This document shows positions 8,606 through 11,966 of a stretch of DNA of 11,966 nucleotides, in pieces. Position numbers and translations under genes: made by a program. The stretch's first letter is position 1. Each line of letters begins with the position of its first letter. Source of the stretch: Patescibacteria group bacterium (GTDB taxonomy: Bacteria > Patescibacteriota > Gracilibacteria > BD1-5 > UBA2023); the NCBI GenBank assembly GCA_030836665.1, contig JAUPLX010000002.1:1-11966 (forward strand), in the 5' to 3' direction. Under the pieces are notes generated by a model. That model ran no database searches. It was given only the letters and a program-made list of their open reading frames with translations, and had not been told where the DNA came from.

Positions 8606-10157
8606 TTTCTGCGGAGGTAACGGAGTAAGGAAGGGGACGTTTTTTTGAGAGCATGGCCCGTATTTCCAGGAAAAGTTCCCGGGTTTCCGAGCGGTTTACG
8701 AACGCGAACGCGATTATATGCACACAGCAGACTATCGAAAGCCAAAAAATCGATTCCATCCGTCCGGACATGCCTTCCGGACTCCACGAGTGCCGGATGA
8801 AAAATAACATGGCTGCCAGCGAAGTAAGGAAGAAGAGGTTTTTGAGAAAGAATTTCCAGTCGAAATCCGAACCGAATTCACCGCATTTCTTTTCCGAAAG
8901 GTACCAGATGGGAATCCACGACAACCCCACGGCAAGAGCCGATCACGCGGCTCCGAGGGTCGGAATGAGAATGACGTTCAGGGGGATGTTGAAGGCGAGG
9001 CCGACTAAAAGGATATTGAGCCGTTCGCGAATTCGTCCCATTCCGGCGAGTATTTGGAAATTGATCTGCAGGAGAAAATTGAAGATGAGGAACGGTGCCG
9101 ACCATGCGAGTATGTTTCCGGATTCGGTGAATTTTTCCCCGAAGAACGCGATGGCGAAATCGGTTCCGAACATGCCCATGGCGAGCGATGTCGGAATCGC
9201 CAAGGCGGAGAAATACTTCGAGAAAAATCTTCGGATCGATTCGATTTTGGATTCGTCCGCGCTTCCGGCGAATCATGAAATGACGGGGAATAGGAATCCG
9301 ATGAGCGGAGTGATGAGCAGGAACGGTATCCCTATGAGACTGAGATAGTTCGTGTAGTACCCCGCGTCTTTCGGTCCGAGAAAGAGGAGAATGAGCTGCA
9401 TGTCGATTTGGGAGAGGAGCATGCCCACGTTTGCCGTCAGGAGCGTCCAAAGCGCGTACGAAAAAATCTTTTTGAAAAGCCCGTCCGAGTGGTCGTTCGG
9501 GATTCCGGAAAGATAGGTCCGGTATATGCGGACGTACAAGACCGCGACGTTCCAGACGATGGCGATGACGAGGGGAACTACCCATGCCCACGCATAGGCA
9601 AGTACGTTTCCATGTCCAAGAAACCAGAGTCCCGAAACGAAAACGAGAGAGAAAAACGATCGGATGAAATTGACGAAGTACTGGTATTTCGTTTCCTGTA
9701 GGCTGGAGAATACCGTAACCCCGATATGGAGGAAATTGCTCAGGAAGAAGAACAGGCAGAATACCCGAAGGATATCGGCCGCTTCGGCACTCTTGAAATA
9801 GTGGGTTCCGAGGAAATCGGCCCCGAAAAAAAACAAAGCTCCGAGAATCGTTCCGGTAATCAGTTGCGCTAGGAACGCGTAGAGCACGGCGGTGCGGAAT
9901 TTCCCGTAATTCTTCGCCACCGCGAATTTCGGAAGGAAGAAATTCAGCGCTTCGGTCAGTCCGAGATCGTTATACGTTCCTAAAAGCGTAATGAGGCTGA
10001 TGATTCCGTAAAACACTCCGATCTGCTCGACCGCGAGATCCGCCGAGAGGATCATCTTCGTCACGTAGCCCATCGGCCCGATAACGAAAGAAAAGAGGTA
10101 TATCCAAACCCCCCTCCGAACGAATTTTTCTTTCAGTCCCTCGTCGTTCTGAATCAT
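8586..10157 (-). CDS. Wzx-like polysaccharide flippase with two in-frame TGA (Gly)
   Basis: Polytopic MOP-superfamily transporter expected to flip a lipid-linked glycan across the cytoplasmic membrane for the neighbouring polymerase/ligase. It is 523 residues with roughly 12-14 helices, as in Wzx/polysaccharide biosynthesis proteins. The N-terminus has the family layout: L-K-E-K-F-V-R-R-G then F-V-I-G-P-M-G-Y-V-T-K-M-I-L, I-G-V-F-Y-G-I-I-S-L and D-L-G-L-T-E-A-L-N-F-F-L-P. TGA at 9273-9275 (Gly295, in F-P-V-I-S-G-F-A-G) and 8943-8945 (Gly405, in T-L-G-A-A-G-S-A-L-A) are spanned in frame; the second lies in the G-A-A-G-x-A element usual before a late helix. The start is placed at ATG 10155-10157, four bases after the ftsE stop. 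ATG 10190 and GTG 10211, inside ftsE, are in frame and possible. No Shine-Dalgarno at any of them. Stop TAA. Confidence 0.88.
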
Positions 10158-10161
10158 TTTT

Positions 10162-10839
10162 TTAAAGCGAATATCCTGCTGATCGCGCATCGGAAACGAC
10201 CCGTCCGTCACGGAGCGCGACGACGCGTTTTTTCATGCGGTTCACGATCTTGTCGTCGTGGGTGGCGATGATGACGGTCTTCCCGCTTTCGGAAAGACGC
10301 TCGAAAATTTTCATGATTTCCAGAGCGTTCTCGGGGTCGAGGTTTCCGGTCGGTTCGTCTCCGATGATGACGTCCGGATCGTGTATGAGCGCACGGGCGA
10401 CCGCTACCCGCTGAGCCTCTCCGCCGGACAACGTGTCGATGAAGGCTTCTTTTTTCGTGAGGATTCCCACTTGCGAAAGGACTTCCGGAACCCGGGCGAG
10501 GATTTTGGAGTCCGGGTATCCGCACACTTCCATGGCGAATGCCACGTTTTCGCGGACGGTTTTCGAAGGGAGGAGTTTGTAATCTTGGAACACGACCCCG
10601 ACGTTCCGGCGGAATTTCGCGAGTTCCTTGCCGGAGAGGTTCGAGACGATTTGTCCCGATCCGTCGGTCACGGTTCCGGACTTCGGCCGCATTTCGGCGA
10701 TGAGCGTTTTGATCAGGGTGGTTTTTCCACTCCCGGATCCGCCGATGAGGAACGCGAAATCCCCCTTGGGAAAATCCAGGGAGATATCTCGGAGGACGGC
10801 TTTATTTCCGTACGCGACGGTAACGTTCTGCAATTTCAT
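10162..10839 (-). CDS. ftsE: FtsE-type ABC transporter ATPase
   Basis: ABC ATPase of 225 residues. In the family, FtsE with membrane partner FtsX forms the complex that activates septal peptidoglycan hydrolases and supports division. All ATPase motifs are intact: Walker A G-G-S-G-S-G-K-T-T (33-41), Q-loop V-F-Q-D-Y-K-L-L (83-90; the D-Y-K-L-L form is typical of FtsE), signature L-S-G-G-E-A-Q-R (137-144), Walker B V-I-I-G-D-E-P-T-G-N-L-D (157-168) and H-loop A-T-H-D (192-195). There is no TGA in the frame; start ATG at 10837-10839, stop TAA. Normally ftsX follows; here the next gene is a Wzx-like flippase four bases on. ftsX may lie outside the window, or this may be a related MacB/LolD-type ATPase with another partner. 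It leads the minus-strand operon, with a possible promoter so close that the mRNA would be nearly leaderless. Confidence 0.85.
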   Translation of the reverse strand: MKLQNVTVAYGNKAVLRDISLDFPKGDFAFLIGGSGSGKTTLIKTLIAEMRPKSGTVTDGSGQIVSNLSGKELAKFRRNVGVVFQDYKLLPSKTVRENVAFAMEVCGYPDSKILARVPEVLSQVGILTKKEAFIDTLSGGEAQRVAVARALIHDPDVIIGDEPTGNLDPENALEIMKIFERLSESGKTVIIATHDDKIVNRMKKRVVALRDGRVVSDARSAGYSL

Positions 10840-10848
10840 AGCGTCCCG

Positions 10849-10877
10849 ATTCTACGGAAATCCCGGGCCTTTCAAAA
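10849..10877 (-). promoter_or_regulatory. Possible promoter of the ftsE-flippase-GT-C operon
   Basis: On the minus strand TTTTGA (plus 10872-10877), a 17-base spacer and TAGAAT (plus 10849-10854) precede the ftsE ATG at 10839; TTGAAA with a 15-base spacer is the alternative -35. Transcription would start about 2-4 bases before the ATG, giving an almost leaderless message. This fits the lack of a Shine-Dalgarno there, but the -35 match is weak. Confidence 0.35.
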
Positions 10878-10892
10878 CGAAACCTTCGATAC

Positions 10893-10921
10893 TTGCCTTT
10901 TTGGGCGGTTCGGAATATTAT
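10893..10921 (+). promoter_or_regulatory. Predicted sigma70-type promoter of the cyclic-nucleotide-binding gene
   Basis: TTGCCT (10893-10898), an ideal 17-base spacer and TATTAT (10916-10921) lie 29 bases before the ATG at 10951, predicting a leader of about 22 bases. It stands back to back with the possible ftsE promoter in the same 111-base divergent gap. Confidence 0.55.
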
Positions 10922-10950
10922 CGGTCGTGGCATTTTTAATCTTCGCGTCA

Positions 10951-11361
10951 ATGCTTGAAGCCATTCAAAACCTTTATATCTTCCAAGGTCTTTCCCGCGA
11001 AGAAATCGTTTACTTTCTGATGATGAGCGAAACTCTGCGTCTTAAATCCTGACACGTCGTGATTTCCGAGGGGAGCGTTTCCGACGGTCGCGCGTACGTA
11101 ATCCAATCCGGTTCGGTAGAAGTCATCCGCGGGGGAAAAATCATCGATACCCTCGGCGCGGGCGAGTTGTTCGGCGAAATCGCGCTCATTACGAGCGAGC
11201 CGCGAACGGCGAGCATCCGCGTAAAAGAACCCACTGAAGTTCTCGTCCTCAACCGCGACGAATTCCTCCTTCTCGTGAAGAATTCCGAAAAGCAGCAAGA
11301 AATCCGCAAGGAAATCATGCGCCGCATCAAGGCCAACTTCGAAAGCGATATCGAATCGTAG
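10951..11361 (+). CDS. Stand-alone cyclic-nucleotide-binding domain protein with one in-frame TGA (Gly)
   Basis: Soluble protein of 136 residues made up almost wholly of one cNMP-binding (CRP-like beta-barrel) domain. The start L-E-A-I-Q-N-L-Y-I-F-Q-G-L-S-R-E-E-I (2-19) is the usual lead-in helix. L-K-S-G-H-V-V-I-S-E-G (31-41) is the first strand-turn, with Gly34 encoded by TGA at 11050-11052, where K-x-G-x-x-I-x-x-E-G is the family norm. Y-V-I-Q-S-G-S-V-E-V (49-58) follows. The phosphate-binding cassette is G-E-L-F-G-E-I-A-L-I (71-80) then P-R-T-A-S-I (84-89); Glu76 and Arg85, the ribose and phosphate contacts in cAMP-binding members, are present, so ligand binding is plausible. A short charged helix closes the protein; there is no HTH or enzyme domain. 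The ATG at 10951 has no Shine-Dalgarno; stop TAG. rpsO follows 105 bases later. Target unknown. Confidence 0.88.
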
Positions 11362-11374
11362 GGAGTCTTTTCAT

Positions 11375-11402
11375 TTGATTTCCGAAACGCCCTCCATATA
11401 CT
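11375..11402 (+). promoter_or_regulatory. Predicted sigma70-type promoter of rpsO
   Basis: TTGATT (11375-11380), a 16-base spacer and TATACT (11397-11402) lie upstream of the S15 start, giving a leader of roughly 58 bases. The segment just before the ATG is A/T-rich (about 11445-11459) and then CCCTCTC, with no Shine-Dalgarno. I found no clear hairpin for S15 autoregulation. Confidence 0.5.
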
Positions 11403-11466
11403 TCCTCGCACTTCCGCCTGGCGTATTTTCCGGACGGAACGTTATTTTTTATCAAAATACCCTCTC

Positions 11467-11730
11467 ATGGAAAGAAAAGAAAAGAAGACCCTCATGGCCG
11501 ACTTCGCTCAGCACAAGGGAGACACCGGATCCCCGGAAGTTCAGGTAGCGATCCTTACCGAACGCATCGAGAACCTCAAGGCCCACCTCGAAGAACACAA
11601 GAACGACAACCACTCCCGCCGCGGAATCATGCTCATGGTAGCGAAGCGCCGCAAGCTCCTCAACTACCTGAAGAAAAAAGATCAGGACCGTTACGAAAAT
11701 CTCATTTCCCGTCTCGACCTCCGCAAATAG
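11467..11730 (+). CDS. rpsO: 30S ribosomal protein S15
   Basis: Primary binder of the 16S rRNA central domain in 30S assembly. It is 87 residues, near the usual 88-89, and complete. Diagnostic stretches: H-K-G-D-T-G-S-P-E-V-Q-V-A-I-L-T (16-31), the conserved turn H-K-N-D-N-H-S-R-R-G (44-53), and M-V-A-K-R-R-K-L-L-N-Y-L-K-K (57-70). All four helices expected of S15 are present. The ATG at 11467 is chosen because it gives the standard N-terminus (M-E-R-K-E-K-K); there is no Shine-Dalgarno upstream. Stop TAG, followed at once by a strong terminator. No TGA codons. Often pnp follows rpsO in other bacteria; here the next gene runs the other way. Confidence 0.97.
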   Translation: MERKEKKTLMADFAQHKGDTGSPEVQVAILTERIENLKAHLEEHKNDNHSRRGIMLMVAKRRKLLNYLKKKDQDRYENLISRLDLRK

Positions 11731-11740
11731 TTTCCTTTGA

Positions 11741-11772
11741 AAATCCCCGTCCGGAAATGGACGGGGATTTTT
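11741..11772. terminator. Strong bidirectional rho-independent terminator after rpsO
   Basis: AAATCCCCGTCC (11741-11752) pairs perfectly with GGACGGGGATTT (11759-11770) around a GGAAAT loop. On the plus strand the stem runs into TTTTT (11768-11772). On the minus strand the copy ends in ATTTTC, so it can also serve the convergent gene ending at 11786. Confidence 0.9.
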
Positions 11773-11785
11773 CTGCGGACGTGCG

Positions 11786-11966
11786 TTAGGGTTTCATTCG
11801 ATATTCCCCGTAGATGGCCTCGATTTCCCGTTTCGTTTCCTCGTCTTGGGTTCCGAGATAATCATCGCGTATCTGGTCTTCGTAGTTCGCGAGGTATTGC
11901 CGGATTTTTTCCCGGAAATCTTCGGAGTTCCGGTCGATTCCGTATTCCGAGACGATCTTCGAAAGA
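11786..11966 (-). CDS. Unrecognised charged protein, C-terminal part
   Basis: An open frame on the minus strand enters from the right edge and ends with TAA at 11788-11786, close to the shared terminator. The 59 visible full codons encode a hydrophilic, acidic, probably helical tail, including K-I-V-S-E-Y-G-I-D, E-K-I-R-Q-Y-L-A-N-Y-E-D and E-E-T-K-R-E-I-E-A-I-Y-G. Codon choice (TTC, GGA, ATC, CTC, GAA) matches the neighbouring genes, which supports a real gene. I do not recognise the family; there is no membrane segment and no known motif. Confidence 0.6.
   Translation of the reverse strand, partial: LSKIVSEYGIDRNSEDFREKIRQYLANYEDQIRDDYLGTQDEETKREIEAIYGEYRMKP

Noticed and set aside
10155..10164. 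A7 run at the ftsE stop/flippase start as a programmed frameshift fusing the two proteins
   Set aside because: The run begins inside the ftsE stop codon, so slippage there comes too late to bypass it, and the two products are complete separate families.
276..11361. TGA read as tryptophan (code 4) or selenocysteine
   Set aside because: The sites fall at glycine positions (ferredoxin C-I-G-C-G, flippase G-A-A-G-x-A, cNMP-binding K-x-G-x-x-I), not at Trp positions; Sec would need SECIS elements and is not expected in FtsW or a flippase.
1..11966. tRNA genes, CRISPR arrays, insertion sequences and long repeats
   Set aside because: I saw no cloverleaf with T-loop consensus, no spaced direct repeats, no transposase frame and no terminal inverted repeats; the gaps between genes are at most about 125 bases.

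Overview
The window reads as a genomic fragment from a bacterium that uses UGA as a sense codon for glycine (translation table 25). This points to Candidatus Absconditabacteria (SR1) or Gracilibacteria (BD1-5/GN02) in the Patescibacteria/CPR. Six genes (ftsW, a ferredoxin, a WecG/TagA transferase, a GT-C membrane protein, a Wzx-like flippase and a cyclic-nucleotide-binding protein) carry ten in-frame TGA codons in total. In each case the same frame continues with the same family homology, and the TGA falls where glycine is expected or fits well. The clearest case is the ferredoxin cluster motif C-I-(TGA)-C-G-A-C. None of the twelve genes ends in TGA: seven end in TAA and five in TAG. Under the standard code these six genes would be broken into fragments. 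By eye G+C is about one half, and TGA is a rare glycine codon (ten in roughly 3,800 codons).

Layout, left to right. (1) 2-1499, plus strand: the end of a YggT/YlmG-family membrane protein, then ftsW, the septal peptidoglycan polymerase; both belong to cell division and envelope growth. A hairpin terminator follows. (2) 1577-1849, minus strand: a small single-cluster ferredoxin. (3) 1976-5280, plus strand, a tight operon: an O-antigen ligase/Wzy-like polymerase, a GT4-like glycosyltransferase with its two Rossmann domains in reversed order, and a WecG/TagA/CpsF (GT26) transferase. (4) 10839-5282, minus strand, a tight operon: an FtsE-type ABC ATPase, a Wzx-like polysaccharide flippase and a 1107-residue GT-C-like membrane glycosyltransferase. 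Operons 3 and 4 converge, with their stop codons one base apart. (5) 10951-11730, plus strand: a stand-alone cyclic-nucleotide-binding protein and ribosomal protein S15 (rpsO), followed by a strong bidirectional hairpin terminator. (6) 11786-11966, minus strand: the C-terminus of an unrecognised charged protein.

Regions 3 and 4 together look like a cell-surface polysaccharide locus of the Wzx/Wzy type: glycosyltransferases build a lipid-linked glycan, the flippase moves it across the membrane, and the Wzy/ligase-like protein polymerises or transfers it. The flanking division genes (ftsW, yggT, ftsE) make this an envelope-biogenesis neighbourhood. The most unusual items are the recoded TGA codons, the apparently circularly permuted glycosyltransferase at 3291-4463, the pairing of an FtsE-like ATPase with a flippase instead of FtsX, and the near absence of Shine-Dalgarno sequences. 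I saw no tRNA, rRNA, CRISPR array, insertion sequence or att site, and no stretch over 300 bases lacks a gene.
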